Source: M10-OD1-4 sp038061695
GTDB lineage: Bacteria; Patescibacteriota; Minisyncoccia; GWC2-36-17; M10-OD1-4
Assembly: GCA_038061695.1 (NCBI GenBank)
Contig: JBBTYT010000001.1
Coordinates: 12,002-76,001, forward strand
Reading direction: 5' to 3'
DNA length: 64,000 nucleotides
Shown here: piece after piece, positions 7,479-15,538 of the stretch
Layout of the letters: each line of letters begins with the position of its first letter
Position numbering within the stretch: the first letter of the stretch is position 1
Made by a program: the position numbers and the translations under genes
The notes under the pieces: generated by a model
Told to the model about the DNA's origin: nothing
The model's database searches: none
The model's input: only the letters and a program-made list of their open reading frames with translations

Positions 7479-9574
7479 CGAAAAAAGGTATTAAACAAAG
7501 AATTAATAAACTCAAAAAAGAGATTAATTATCATAGATATCTTTATCATGTTTTAGATACACGGGAAATATCAGATGCCGTTTTAGATTCTTTAAAGCAT
7601 GAATTATATAGGCTTGAACAACAAAACCCTGAATTTATAACAGAGGATTCTCCAACCCAGAGGGTTGGCGGAGAAGCATTGGATAAATTTAAAAAAGTAT
7701 ACCATAAGGTTAAGATGCTTTCTTTGGAAGATGTTTTCTCTACCGGTGAATTTGAGGATTGGGAGAAAAGAATCAAGAAAGTTTCACCCTCTGGAAAGTA
7801 TGAATATTTCGGTGAACTCAAGATAGATGGTTTTGCAATATCTTTGAATTATGAAAATGGTCTTTTAAAATTTGCTTCAACAAGAGGTGATGGAGAAATC
7901 GGAGAGGATGTTACTAAAAATATTAAAACTATAGAATCTATTCCTCTTGCGTTAAACATTCACGAAGATGAAAATGTTATTAATGATGATATGAATATAT
8001 ATATAAAGTCTATCAAAAAATTATTGGAAAGAGGTAATTTGGAGATAAGGGGTGAAGTTTATATGTCTAGGAAGGTGTTTTTAGAAATAAATAAAGAGAG
8101 AAAAAAAAAGGGAGAGCCTCTTTATGCAAATCCGAGAAACACAGCGGCAGGTTCTATAAGACAACTTGATCCTAAGATTGCGGCATCAAGAAAATTAGAA
8201 TTTTTACCATATGCGATAATTACTGATTTCGGGCAGGATGGTCATAAAGATGAGCATAATATATTAAAGATTTTAGGATTTAAAAGAGATAAATATGCAG
8301 GTATTTTTTCTAATATTTCTGAAGTTGAAAGTTTTTGGAAGGATATTTTAAAGAGAAGAGAGAAGTTAGCGTATCAGATAGATGGACTTGTTATATCCGT
8401 GAATGATAACGCAACTTTTAAAAAGCTTGGAGTAGTAGGCAAGGCTCCAAGGGGTGCTGTTGCTTTTAAATTCCCAGCAGAGGAATCAACAACAAAGGTT
8501 GAGGATATATCTGTGCAGATTGGAAGAACAGGCGCTTTAACTCCAGTTGCGCATTTTTTGCCTGTCTTAATAGGAGGGACTATAGTTACAAGAGCATCTT
8601 TGCATAATGAAGATGAGATAAGAAGGTTAGATCTAAAAATCGGAGATACTGTTATAATAAAGAGGTCTGGAGATGTTATACCAAAGGTTGTTAGTGTATT
8701 AAAAAATTTAAGAGTAGGCAAAGAGATGGATTTTAAGATGCCAAAAAATTGTCCTTTTTGTGGTGGTAAAATTGAAAGAAAAGAAGGAGAAGTAATATTA
8801 AAATGCGTAAATAAAAAATGCTCCGCAAAACATAGAGAGGCGTTGCGTCATTTCACATCAAAAAAAGCTTTTGATATAGTAGGTCTTGGACCACAAATAC
8901 TAAATAAGCTAGCAGATGAAGGTTTAATATCAGATTTTGCAGATATATTTTCTTTGAGAGAGGGCGACTTATTGCCTATAGAGAGATTTGCTGAGAGGTC
9001 AGCATCAAAATTAATAGAAGCAATTCAACAAAAAAAGGAGATAACTCTGGCAAAATTTATATATTCTCTTGGTATCCAGCATGTTGGTGAGGAGACAGCG
9101 CTTACACTTGCTGGAAGCACGAGCGCAGAAATAAAAAGTCAAAAATCAAAAGTCACTGTGGATGAAGTATCAAGTATATTGAAAAGTTTTTCTTTGGAGG
9201 ATTTAGAAAAAATTCAGGATATAGGTCCTAAAGTGGCGGAGTCTATTCATATATATTTTAATGATATTAATAATAAGGTTCTCCTAGAAAAACTTAATAA
9301 TCTTAATATTATAATCAATATTCCTAAGGTGAATTTGAAAAAATATATTTTTTCTGCTAAAGTCTTTGTATTGACTGGTGAACTAGAAGGTTTTACCAGA
9401 GATAAAGCAAAAGAGGTTATTAGGTCTTTTGGCGGAGAGATATCAAGCTCTGTATCAAAAAAAACCGATTATTTGCTCGCAGGTGAGAATCATGGTTCAA
9501 AATATGATAAAGCAAAAGAACTTGAAGTAAAAATTATAAACGAGAAGGATTTTTTAAAAATGATTAATTCATAA
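7475..9574 (+). CDS. ligA: NAD-dependent DNA ligase
   Basis: 699 residues, slightly long for the family. Seals nicks during replication and repair using NAD+. Domain order: Ia (HRYLYHVLDTREISDAVLDSL), adenylation domain with catalytic Lys116 in ELKIDGF, OB fold (GRTGALTPVAHFLPV), four-Cys zinc finger (CPFCGG...CVNKKCSAKH), helix-hairpin-helix repeats, and a C-terminal BRCT domain (LTGELEGFTRDKAKEVIRSFGG). The start overlaps the PilX stop. An insert in the HhH region is encoded by three AAAAGTC heptamers (9134-9154). Confidence 0.97.
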   Translation: MTKKGIKQRINKLKKEINYHRYLYHVLDTREISDAVLDSLKHELYRLEQQNPEFITEDSPTQRVGGEALDKFKKVYHKVKMLSLEDVFSTGEFEDWEKRIKKVSPSGKYEYFGELKIDGFAISLNYENGLLKFASTRGDGEIGEDVTKNIKTIESIPLALNIHEDENVINDDMNIYIKSIKKLLERGNLEIRGEVYMSRKVFLEINKERKKKGEPLYANPRNTAAGSIRQLDPKIAASRKLEFLPYAIITDFGQDGHKDEHNILKILGFKRDKYAGIFSNISEVESFWKDILKRREKLAYQIDGLVISVNDNATFKKLGVVGKAPRGAVAFKFPAEESTTKVEDISVQIGRTGALTPVAHFLPVLIGGTIVTRASLHNEDEIRRLDLKIGDTVIIKRSGDVIPKVVSVLKNLRVGKEMDFKMPKNCPFCGGKIERKEGEVILKCVNKKCSAKHREALRHFTSKKAFDIVGLGPQILNKLADEGLISDFADIFSLREGDLLPIERFAERSASKLIEAIQQKKEITLAKFIYSLGIQHVGEETALTLAGSTSAEIKSQKSKVTVDEVSSILKSFSLEDLEKIQDIGPKVAESIHIYFNDINNKVLLEKLNNLNIIINIPKVNLKKYIFSAKVFVLTGELEGFTRDKAKEVIRSFGGEISSSVSKKTDYLLAGENHGSKYDKAKELEVKIINEKDFLKMINS
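9134..9154 (+). repeat. Three heptamers (AAAAGTC, AAAAATC, AAAAGTC) inside ligA
   Basis: Perfect 7-base periodicity over 21 bases, adding the residues KSQKSKV in a linker of the HhH domain without breaking the frame. Another sign of spreading short tandem heptamers in this genome. Confidence 0.65.
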
Positions 9575-9588
9575 TTTGTGATTTATAT

Positions 9589-9879
9589 ATGATAGACAAG
9601 GAAAAGATAAAACATATTGCTTCGCTAGCAAGGCTTAAAGTAGATGATAGTGAAGTTGAAAAATTTTCAAAAGATTTATCAGCAATTTTAGATTATGTTG
9701 CTGAGCTTAATGAAGTTGATATTTCAGATATATCTCCAACATTGAGTGCAACATCATCTCAAAATGTATTTCGTGATGACAATGTGGACGAAGAAAATAA
9801 AGATGTTGCTAAGAGGTTGGTTCAGTCCGCTCCAGATAGCGAGAATGGCTATATTAAAGTTAAGTCAATATTAAAATAA
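9589..9879 (+). CDS. gatC: Aspartyl/glutamyl-tRNA(Asn/Gln) amidotransferase subunit C
   Basis: 96 residues, standard length. Small clamp subunit of GatCAB that stabilises GatA-GatB while mischarged Glu-tRNA(Gln) or Asp-tRNA(Asn) is amidated. Typical motifs: IKHIASLARLKV, LSAILDYVAELNEVD, and the C-terminal APDSENGYIKVKSIL. Overlaps gatA by one base (TAATG). gatB is 43 kb away, at 54823. Confidence 0.95.
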   Translation: MIDKEKIKHIASLARLKVDDSEVEKFSKDLSAILDYVAELNEVDISDISPTLSATSSQNVFRDDNVDEENKDVAKRLVQSAPDSENGYIKVKSILK

Positions 9880-11303
9880 TGGATTTTACAAAGCTAACAA
9901 TAAGGGAAATTAATAAAAGCCTAAAAGAGAAAAATGTCTCAGCTTCGGAGTTGACCGATTTTTTTATCAATCAGATTAAAGATAAAGATGAGGATATAAA
10001 AGCTTTTTTAAGTAATGATTTTGCATCAGCAAAAAAACAAGCCAAAGCCGTAGACGAGAAGATTAAAAGCGGAGTGGATATTTCAATCCTTGCCGGAGTG
10101 CCGTCTGCTATAAAAGATAATATATTGATTGACGGTGTAAAAGCCACAGCATCTTCAAAGATGCTTGAAAATTATATCGCTACTTACGATGCCACAGTAA
10201 TAGAAAAATTGAAAAATCAAAATTCTGTTTTTTTAGGCAAAACAAATATGGATGAGTTTGCTATGGGATCATCAACAGAAAGTTCAGCGTTTTTTAAGAC
10301 CAAGAATCCAAATGATTTAAATAGAGTGCCTGGAGGTTCGTCTGGTGGTTCTGCGGCGGCGGTTGCCTCCTCTGAAGTTGTTTTTGCTTTAGGCTCTGAT
10401 ACGGGAGGCTCAATTAGACAGCCAGCATCTTTTTGTGGCGTTGTTGGTTTAAAGCCTACATATGGAGCTGTTTCAAGATACGGACTTATAGCGATGGCAT
10501 CTTCTTTGGATCAAATTGGCCCTTTAACAAAAACCGTAGATGATGCGAGAGTAGTTTTTGAAGCTATAAGAGGGAAAGATAAGAGGGATGCAACCAGTGT
10601 AATATATCCTGAGAAATTACAAGAGAGAGGATTAAAAGGAATGAAAATAGGAATTCCAAAGGAGTATTTTATTGATGGAATGGATAAGGATGTTGAGAAA
10701 TTGATAAAATCTGAAATAAAAAAAATGGAAGATGCCGGCGCAAAGATAGAAGAAATAACATTGCCTAATACAAAAAGCGCTTTATCTGTTTATTATATTA
10801 TTATGCCGGCAGAAGTGTCTTCAAATATGGCAAGATATGACGGTATGAAATTCGGTTTTTCTACACATAATAATGACACGGAAGATCTTTTGTCGGTATA
10901 TTTAAATTCAAGAGCGAAAGGTTTGGGAGTAGAAGTGAAAAGAAGAATAATGTTAGGCACATATGTTTTATCGGCCGGATATTATGACGCCTATTATAAA
11001 AGAGCTCAGCAGGTAAGAACAAAAATAACTAATGATTTTAAAAAGGCATTTGAGGAAGTTGATATTATAGTTACTCCTACGGCGCCAACAACAGCATTCT
11101 TGTTTGGCGAAAAGACAGATGATCCTCTCGCGATGTATCTTGAAGATATATTTACAGTACCTATAAATCTAGCCGGTCTTCCGGCAATCTCTATTCCTTG
11201 CGGTAAGGTAAAAAATATGCCAGTCGGTATGCAGTTTATAGCACCTTGGTTTTATGAGGAGAGATTATTTAGATCTGGAGAAGATTATGAAAAATTAAAA
11301 TAA
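9879..11303 (+). CDS. gatA: Aspartyl/glutamyl-tRNA(Asn/Gln) amidotransferase subunit A
   Basis: 474 residues. Amidase-signature enzyme that releases ammonia from glutamine for GatB. The catalytic Lys lies in PSAIKDNI, the cis-Ser/Ser pair in PGGSSGGSAAAVASS and GSDTGGSIRQPASFCG. Length and C-terminus (PVGMQFIAPWFYEERLF) are normal. Translationally linked to gatC by a one-base overlap. Confidence 0.97.
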   Translation: MDFTKLTIREINKSLKEKNVSASELTDFFINQIKDKDEDIKAFLSNDFASAKKQAKAVDEKIKSGVDISILAGVPSAIKDNILIDGVKATASSKMLENYIATYDATVIEKLKNQNSVFLGKTNMDEFAMGSSTESSAFFKTKNPNDLNRVPGGSSGGSAAAVASSEVVFALGSDTGGSIRQPASFCGVVGLKPTYGAVSRYGLIAMASSLDQIGPLTKTVDDARVVFEAIRGKDKRDATSVIYPEKLQERGLKGMKIGIPKEYFIDGMDKDVEKLIKSEIKKMEDAGAKIEEITLPNTKSALSVYYIIMPAEVSSNMARYDGMKFGFSTHNNDTEDLLSVYLNSRAKGLGVEVKRRIMLGTYVLSAGYYDAYYKRAQQVRTKITNDFKKAFEEVDIIVTPTAPTTAFLFGEKTDDPLAMYLEDIFTVPINLAGLPAISIPCGKVKNMPVGMQFIAPWFYEERLFRSGEDYEKLK

Positions 11304-11314
11304 GATGAATTGTT

Positions 11315-11872
11315 ATGCAGAATACTCAAGTAGATTTTTTAATTAACGCGACAGAGGGCGTTGCAAATTCTGGAGTATTTCAGTCGGATGCGTTTTTGGC
11401 TTTTTTTTGGATTATTAAATTTATATTTTTGACACTTGCGGTAATTTTTTTTCTGCACATCATTTATCTTATTTTTAAAATTAATACTATACAAGGAGAA
11501 TTTAAATTTTATAAAGATCTTTTAACAAAAAAAAATACTTTTCAGCATAAAGGAGAATTTGCCGTAAAATGGAGAATAGTTAAAGAGAGGGCTTATAAAA
11601 TACAAGAAGCGGAATATAAACTTGCTATTATTGAAGCAGATAAGTTGTTTGATGATCTTCTAAAAAAGATGAATTTAAAAGGTAATGATATGGGTGAAAG
11701 ATTGAAGAATATCAATAATGAATTATTGCCATCTATAGATAGAGTTTGGAAGTCGCACAAGATAAGAAACAAGATCGCTCATGAGCCGGATTTTCATTTG
11801 AGTTATAATGATGCTCAAGATGTAATTAAAAACTATGAAGTGGCTTTATATGAGCTTAAAATACTTGATTAA
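11315..11872 (+). CDS. Single-pass membrane protein with HEPN/DUF4145-like cytoplasmic helical domain
   Basis: 185 residues. Residues ~28-55 form one hydrophobic helix (FLAFFWIIKFIFLTLAVIFF), followed by a charged helical cytoplasmic region. The end contains SHKIRNKIAHEPDFHLSYNDA; RNKIAH fits the R-x4-H motif of HEPN-type domains, and the helix AIIEADKLFDDLLKKMNLKG precedes it, as in many HEPN proteins. Such proteins are common in CPR genomes; whether this one is an RNase is unknown. Follows gatA by 11 bases and could be co-transcribed. Confidence 0.65.
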   Translation: MQNTQVDFLINATEGVANSGVFQSDAFLAFFWIIKFIFLTLAVIFFLHIIYLIFKINTIQGEFKFYKDLLTKKNTFQHKGEFAVKWRIVKERAYKIQEAEYKLAIIEADKLFDDLLKKMNLKGNDMGERLKNINNELLPSIDRVWKSHKIRNKIAHEPDFHLSYNDAQDVIKNYEVALYELKILD

Positions 11873-12053
11873 ATTGATTTTTTGTATTAGAATAGTTTAA
11901 ACTCTAAATCGTCATATGCTTTGTAGTTAAAGATTAAGTGAGTGGAGTAGTTTTTTGTTTTATTAAGAATGAGTAAGACATTTGACCATCTGAATGTCTT
12001 AATTTGAGTTCAATTCTCAAAATAAGAGTAGCAGAAAAAAGTTGATAGAATAT
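11873..12053. other. Intergenic leader of the tRNA cluster with two hairpins
   Basis: No gene seen. Contains a 9-bp hairpin (11974-11982 with 11993-12001) and a small TTGAG/CTCAA hairpin near 12003-12019. Neither is followed by a T run, so they are not clear terminators. They may be processing or leader structures of the tRNA transcript. Confidence 0.4.
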
Positions 12054-12126
12054 AGCGGGGTAGAGGAGCTGGTACCTCGTCGGTCTCATAAGCCGAAGGT
12101 CGTGGGTTCGAATCCCGCCCCCGCAA
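12054..12126 (+). tRNA. tRNA-Met (CAT), initiator type
   Basis: 73 bases fold as a complete cloverleaf. Position 1 is A facing A72, so the first acceptor pair is open, and the D stem has A11:T24. Both are hallmarks of bacterial initiator tRNA. The anticodon is CAT in loop CTCATAA. The anticodon stem ends in G29 G30 T31 / G39 C40 C41, so only two of the three usual initiator G-C pairs are kept; the third is a T-G wobble. CCA is not encoded. Confidence 0.9.
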
Positions 12127-12158
12127 CAAAGTTTGGTATGGTTTTTTCCAGTGATTAC

Positions 12159-12232
12159 GCCAGGGTAGCTCAGTTGGTTAGAGCACAGGACTCATAAGCC
12201 TGGGGTCGTGGGTTCGAATCCCACCTCTGGTA
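12159..12232 (+). tRNA. tRNA-Met (CAT), elongator type (tRNA-Ile2 not excluded)
   Basis: 74 bases. Acceptor GCCAGGG pairs with CTCTGGT (two G-T wobbles), D stem GCTC/GAGC with C11:G24, anticodon CAT in CTCATAA, T arm GTGGG/CCCAC. The pair next to the anticodon loop (31-39) is A-G. Body sequence is close to elongator tRNA-Met. A lysidine-modified Ile2 tRNA has the same genomic anticodon and cannot be ruled out by eye. Only CC follows the discriminator. Confidence 0.88.
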
Positions 12233-12254
12233 CCGAAACTTTATAATTTTTTTT

Positions 12255-12329
12255 GGGGCCGTGGTCTAGCCCGGTTATGACGTCTCCCTGTCACGGAGAA
12301 GATCGCCGGTTCAAATCCGGTCGGCCCCG
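12255..12329 (+). tRNA. tRNA-Asp (GTC)
   Basis: 75 bases with acceptor GGGGCCG/CGGCCCC, anticodon stem TCTCC/GGAGA around loop CTGTCAC (GTC), T arm GCCGG/CCGGT region, discriminator G, and an encoded CCA at 12330-12332. The 3' end and following bases (12321-12350) recur in degenerate form at 15408-15437, marking this tRNA as a probable insertion target. Confidence 0.93.
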
Positions 12330-12350
12330 CCAGATTTCTAAGTTTGAACC
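12321..12350 (+). repeat. Candidate attachment site, tRNA-Asp side
   Basis: Thirty bases covering the tRNA-Asp 3' acceptor strand, CCA and 18 bases beyond. Twenty-seven of 30 match 15408-15437 in the same orientation. The two copies bracket a 3.1-kb segment with a restriction-modification gene and a DUF1508 gene. Confidence 0.6.
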
Positions 12351-12370
12351 CCGATAAAATAAGGGGTTTT
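12347..12370 (+). terminator. Intrinsic terminator of the tRNA cluster
   Basis: AACCCC (12347-12352) pairs with GGGGTT (12363-12368) and is followed by TTTT. It overlaps the end of the direct repeat. Confidence 0.65.
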
Positions 12371-12439
12371 GATGATTTAGAAACCGTTATCCGAACGAGG
12401 CGCCGGTTTTTCTTAATCCTTATCAAAGGAGTAAAATTT

Positions 12440-12448
12440 TGATATAAT
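12440..12448 (+). promoter_or_regulatory. Extended -10 promoter of the restriction-modification gene
   Basis: TGATATAAT, with the TATAAT ending 8 bases before the ATG at 12457. Transcription would begin about 2 bases before the start codon, giving an essentially leaderless mRNA. Confidence 0.55.
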
Positions 12449-12456
12449 AAAATTAT

Positions 12457-14799
12457 ATGGCAAACGAAAGAAAAACCGAAATAATCACAAGAGATCACTT
12501 TTCCAATTTTTTGGATTCTATTTATATTGAAGAACAACGCTCAGATAATCCAAAAATTGATAAGTTGTTAAAATCCGCCTCAAAAAAAGGCGGTGGAAAA
12601 GGTTATCCTGAATTTATCATTAGCTATAAAACCAATCCTGATTTATTGATTGTTGTTGAATGTAAAGCAGATGTAACCAAACATGAAAGCAAAGATCGTG
12701 ATAAATATTCAGAATTTGCGGTTGATGGTGCTTTACTTTATGCCTCCTATCTCTCTAAGGGTTTTGATGTTTTGGCAATCGCAGTTAGTGGAGAAACAAA
12801 ACAATCATTAAAAGTTTCTCACTTTTTGCATTTAAGAAATGAGAAAAAAGCGACCCCAATTTTCGGAGATAAATTTTTACCTGTTGATGATTATTTGAAT
12901 GGATATTTGAAAAGTCCTGAAAAATTCAGACAAGACTATATCTCCCTTTTGGATTTTACAAAACAGCTTAATGAAAAACTACATACCTATAAGATTCTTG
13001 AAAGTCAAAGAAGTTTGCTTATCAGCTCAATTTTAATTGCTTTAGAAAATCCTGCATTTAAAAGATCGTATGCTTCGCACACTAGACCAGAAGACTTAGC
13101 TTCTTCTCTTATACAAACAGTTTTAAGTGAATTAGAAAAGGCAAATATTACTGGTAAAAAATTAGAAAATTTAAATACACAATTTAGTTTTATAAAAACT
13201 GACACTTCTTTATCAAAAAAAGAAAATATTTTGAAAGAAATTATTGACGAAATTGACGAAAATATAAATATTTTTATTAAAACTCACAAATATTTTGATG
13301 TATTAGGACAGCTCTATATTGAATTTTTGAGATACGCAAACAGCGATAAAGGTTTAGGAATTGTTTTAACACCTCCGCATATTACAGAACTTTTTGCAGA
13401 TTTGGCACAAGTAAATAAAAACTCTATTGCCTACGATAATTGTACTGGAACAGGCGGATTTTTGATTAGTGCAATGAAAAGAATGATCGCAGATGCAAAA
13501 GGTGATGAAACAAAAATTAAAGAAATAAAATCAAAACAGCTTATTGGAACGGAATATCAATCACATATTTTCGCTTTGGCGGTTTCTAATATGTATATCC
13601 ATCAAGATGGAAAAACGAATATCATAAATGGAAGCTGTTTTGATGAGGAAGTTATTGAAGAAGTTAAATCAAGAAAACCAACAGTTGGATTTTTAAACCC
13701 GCCTTACAAATCAAATAAAAAAACAGATACTGATGAATTAGAATTTATACTAAACAACTTAGAGTGTTTAGTTGACGGAGGAACTTGTGTTGCGATTGTA
13801 CCAATGAGTAGTGCTTTAGCGATGAAAGGGAAAACCTACGAAATTAAAAAGGAATTATTAAAAAAGCATACATTAGAAGCAGTATTATCAATGCCTAATG
13901 ATTTATTTATTGATTCTGATGTTGGTACAGTTACTTGTATTATGGTTTTCACTGCTCATAAACCACATTTTCAAGGAAAAAAAACATTTTTTGGATATTT
14001 TAAAAATGATGGATTTGAGAAAAGAAGAAAAGGAAGAATTGAAATTAATTGTCAATGGAAAGATATAAAAAATGAATGGCTAAAGGCATATTTAAACAAA
14101 GCCAATATTCCTGATTTAAGTATTAATATAGAAGTAACGGCAAATAATGAATGGTGCCCAGAAGCATACTTAATTACAGATTTTACAAAAATAAATAATA
14201 ATAATTTTATTAAAAATCTAAAAGAACATTGTATTTATTTGTTTAATAACGATCTATCAAAAAATATTTCCAATAATCCTTTGGTGCAAAAAGAAATAAA
14301 TATAAATTTTCAAAATTGGCAAAGGTTCAAGGTTAAAGATTTCTTCAAGGTTTATTCTGGTGGTGATAAACCAAAATCAGATGATTCAAAACATTGGAAT
14401 GGTGAGATTGTTAATTCAGTAGAAAATCAAACAACAAACAATGGAATAAAAGAAAAAATAGAATTTGCCGATGAAAATAAGATTTTTGAAAATTTTATTT
14501 CAGTTGTTTCTATCGGAGAAGGAGGTAAGGCATTTTATCAACCAGAAAAAGGCGCTTGTTTTACTCGTGTTAAAGTCCTTGTTCCAATTAAGCAATGCAA
14601 AAATAATTTTAATAAATATCTCTTTCTGTTTTTTTGCTCCTTACTTGATATGGAAAGATATAGATATGGCTATGGCAGAGTTCTTAGCAAAGATAGATTG
14701 GGAGAAACGGAGTTATTAATACCAACAAAGAACAATTTACCAGATTGGGAATTTATGGAAAATTATATTAAATCATTGCCCTATTCTTCAAGTCTCTAA
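12457..14799 (+). CDS. Single-polypeptide restriction-modification enzyme (type IIG-like: nuclease, N6-adenine methylase, target-recognition domain)
   Basis: 780 residues. The N-terminus has a PD-(D/E)XK-like nuclease signature (PEFIISYKTNPDLLIVVECKAD, split here as PEF and ECK). A helical region leads to an N6_Mtase domain of the HsdM type, with SAM motif I DNCTGTGGFLISAM and catalytic motif IV NPPY. The C-terminal ~180 residues (WQRFKVKDFFKVYSGGDKPK onward) look like one HsdS-type target-recognition domain. Fusion of all three activities is the plan of type IIG enzymes. No separate hsdR or hsdS is nearby. Lies on the segment between the tRNA-Asp repeat copies. The cut site cannot be read from sequence. 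Confidence 0.85.
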   Translation: MANERKTEIITRDHFSNFLDSIYIEEQRSDNPKIDKLLKSASKKGGGKGYPEFIISYKTNPDLLIVVECKADVTKHESKDRDKYSEFAVDGALLYASYLSKGFDVLAIAVSGETKQSLKVSHFLHLRNEKKATPIFGDKFLPVDDYLNGYLKSPEKFRQDYISLLDFTKQLNEKLHTYKILESQRSLLISSILIALENPAFKRSYASHTRPEDLASSLIQTVLSELEKANITGKKLENLNTQFSFIKTDTSLSKKENILKEIIDEIDENINIFIKTHKYFDVLGQLYIEFLRYANSDKGLGIVLTPPHITELFADLAQVNKNSIAYDNCTGTGGFLISAMKRMIADAKGDETKIKEIKSKQLIGTEYQSHIFALAVSNMYIHQDGKTNIINGSCFDEEVIEEVKSRKPTVGFLNPPYKSNKKTDTDELEFILNNLECLVDGGTCVAIVPMSSALAMKGKTYEIKKELLKKHTLEAVLSMPNDLFIDSDVGTVTCIMVFTAHKPHFQGKKTFFGYFKNDGFEKRRKGRIEINCQWKDIKNEWLKAYLNKANIPDLSINIEVTANNEWCPEAYLITDFTKINNNNFIKNLKEHCIYLFNNDLSKNISNNPLVQKEININFQNWQRFKVKDFFKVYSGGDKPKSDDSKHWNGEIVNSVENQTTNNGIKEKIEFADENKIFENFISVVSIGEGGKAFYQPEKGACFTRVKVLVPIKQCKNNFNKYLFLFFCSLLDMERYRYGYGRVLSKDRLGETELLIPTKNNLPDWEFMENYIKSLPYSSSL

Positions 14800-14828
14800 A
14801 TATAACTCCTTGTAGATCAAAATAAAAA

Positions 14829-14849
14829 CTCCCTGAAAAGCTGACGGGA
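14829..14849. repeat. Inverted repeat, left arm, flanking the DUF1508 gene
   Basis: Nineteen of 21 bases match the reverse complement of 15186-15206. The pair brackets the 186-base DUF1508 gene and its leader (378 bp in total). Confidence 0.6.
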
Positions 14850-14862
14850 AAAGCTCGATCAA

Positions 14863-15048
14863 CTAATTTGTGGAATCCACGATATCATCCGAGTAAGCAA
14901 TCTGCTTTACACGAAGAGCAGAGTTAATAGCGGCTTGTTTTGAGGAATAACCCTCACTAGCAGCGACCTTCTCGCCGTTTAAAGCTTGAAGGTACCACCG
15001 ATAATAACCGGCACGATTTTTGTAAATCACAAATCTTGGTTTTGCCAT
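14863..15048 (-). CDS. DUF1508 (YegP-like) family small protein
   Basis: 61 residues on the minus strand. RFVIYKNRAGYYRWYLQALN matches the family core (FxxYxxxxGxYRWRLxxxNG), and GYSSKQAAINSALRVKQ matches the following helix. One repeat only, where YegP of E. coli has two. Function of the family is unknown; it forms a small alpha/beta fold. No strong ribosome site. Sits between inverted repeat arms and on the candidate tRNA-Asp element, transcribed opposite to the restriction-modification gene. Confidence 0.85.
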   Translation of the reverse strand: MAKPRFVIYKNRAGYYRWYLQALNGEKVAASEGYSSKQAAINSALRVKQIAYSDDIVDSTN

Positions 15049-15084
15049 AGATTTAATCCATTACTTTTTGTTAATTAATAGAGA

Positions 15085-15151
15085 GTCGACCTTTACGCTT
15101 ACTCCCCACCCCAAAAACTAAAAGTTCCTAGGGAGGAGAGGTAAAGGCGAC
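15085..15151 (-). other. Structured element in the DUF1508 leader (possible ncRNA or cis-regulator)
   Basis: 15085-15096 pairs with 15141-15151 (11 pairs, one bulged A), and inside it CTCCC (15102-15106) pairs with GGGAG (15131-15135). It lies 37 bases before the DUF1508 start on the minus strand and would be in its leader. GC-richer than its surroundings. I do not recognise a known riboswitch. Confidence 0.4.
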
Positions 15152-15185
15152 TTGATCTAATAACCACGAAAAGGTCCCTGAGGTA

Positions 15186-15206
15186 TCCCGCCAGCTTTTC
15201 AAGGAG
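15186..15206. repeat. Inverted repeat, right arm, flanking the DUF1508 gene
   Basis: Partner of 14829-14849 (19 of 21 bases). Confidence 0.6.
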
Positions 15207-15407
15207 CTAATAATTACAATTTACGCTTTTTGAATTATGGAGTCAAGATTAAGATATAAAATAATCCACCTCATTTTTACCCCTATTAGACTCTGGACGA
15301 GGCGTTTCAAACCATTCAGGATGAACTTTGTACATTACCCTTAATTCGCTATACTTTTATCAATATCTTCGAATTTGAGCCACTTTCTAGGTTCAAAGTT
15401 CCGGAGA

Positions 15408-15437
15408 TCGGCCCAGCCATATTTTTAAGTTTGAACC
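15408..15437 (+). repeat. Degenerate copy of the tRNA-Asp 3' end (candidate attachment site)
   Basis: Twenty-seven of 30 bases equal 12321-12350, same orientation. Similarity continues leftward into a T-arm-like stretch (15390-15404, GGTTCAAAGTTCCGG, against GGTTCAAATCCGG in the tRNA), with small insertions. It is not a functional tRNA. Likely the distal scar of an insertion at tRNA-Asp. Confidence 0.6.
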
Positions 15438-15514
15438 GTAATGATTACAAGACTTAATGAAAGGAAGTTTTTTGAGCTTTCAGTGATGTATTCTCAACAT
15501 AACAGAGCACGGAT

Positions 15515-15538
15515 TGGTCGCGCTTTTTATTGCGACCA
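15515..15538 (+). promoter_or_regulatory. Inverted repeat abutting the -35 (possible operator)
   Basis: TGGTCGC (15515-15521) and GCGACCA (15532-15538), loop of 10 with a T run. It ends one base before the -35 box, a place where an activator or repressor would bind. An alternative reading is a weak terminator. Confidence 0.4.

Larger units (their letters stand above)
15049..15514. other. Non-coding stretch between the DUF1508 gene and the next promoter
   Basis: No convincing gene in 466 bases. It holds the hairpin at 15085-15151, the right inverted arm at 15186-15206 and the tRNA-Asp 3' copy at 15390-15437. A 28-codon minus-strand reading frame (15335 down to 15249) is too short to call. Confidence 0.5.

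Noticed and set aside
12241..12537. Minus-strand open frame of 98 codons across tRNA-Asp
   Set aside because: It is the antisense of the tRNA gene and the start of the restriction-modification gene; such frames over tRNAs are a known artefact.
15249..15335. 28-codon minus-strand frame
   Set aside because: Too short, no ribosome site, next to a degenerate tRNA copy; cannot be supported.
15515..15538. Intrinsic terminator just before the promoter
   Set aside because: The stem has no T run after it on the plus strand, and its position against the -35 suits an operator better; not fully excluded.
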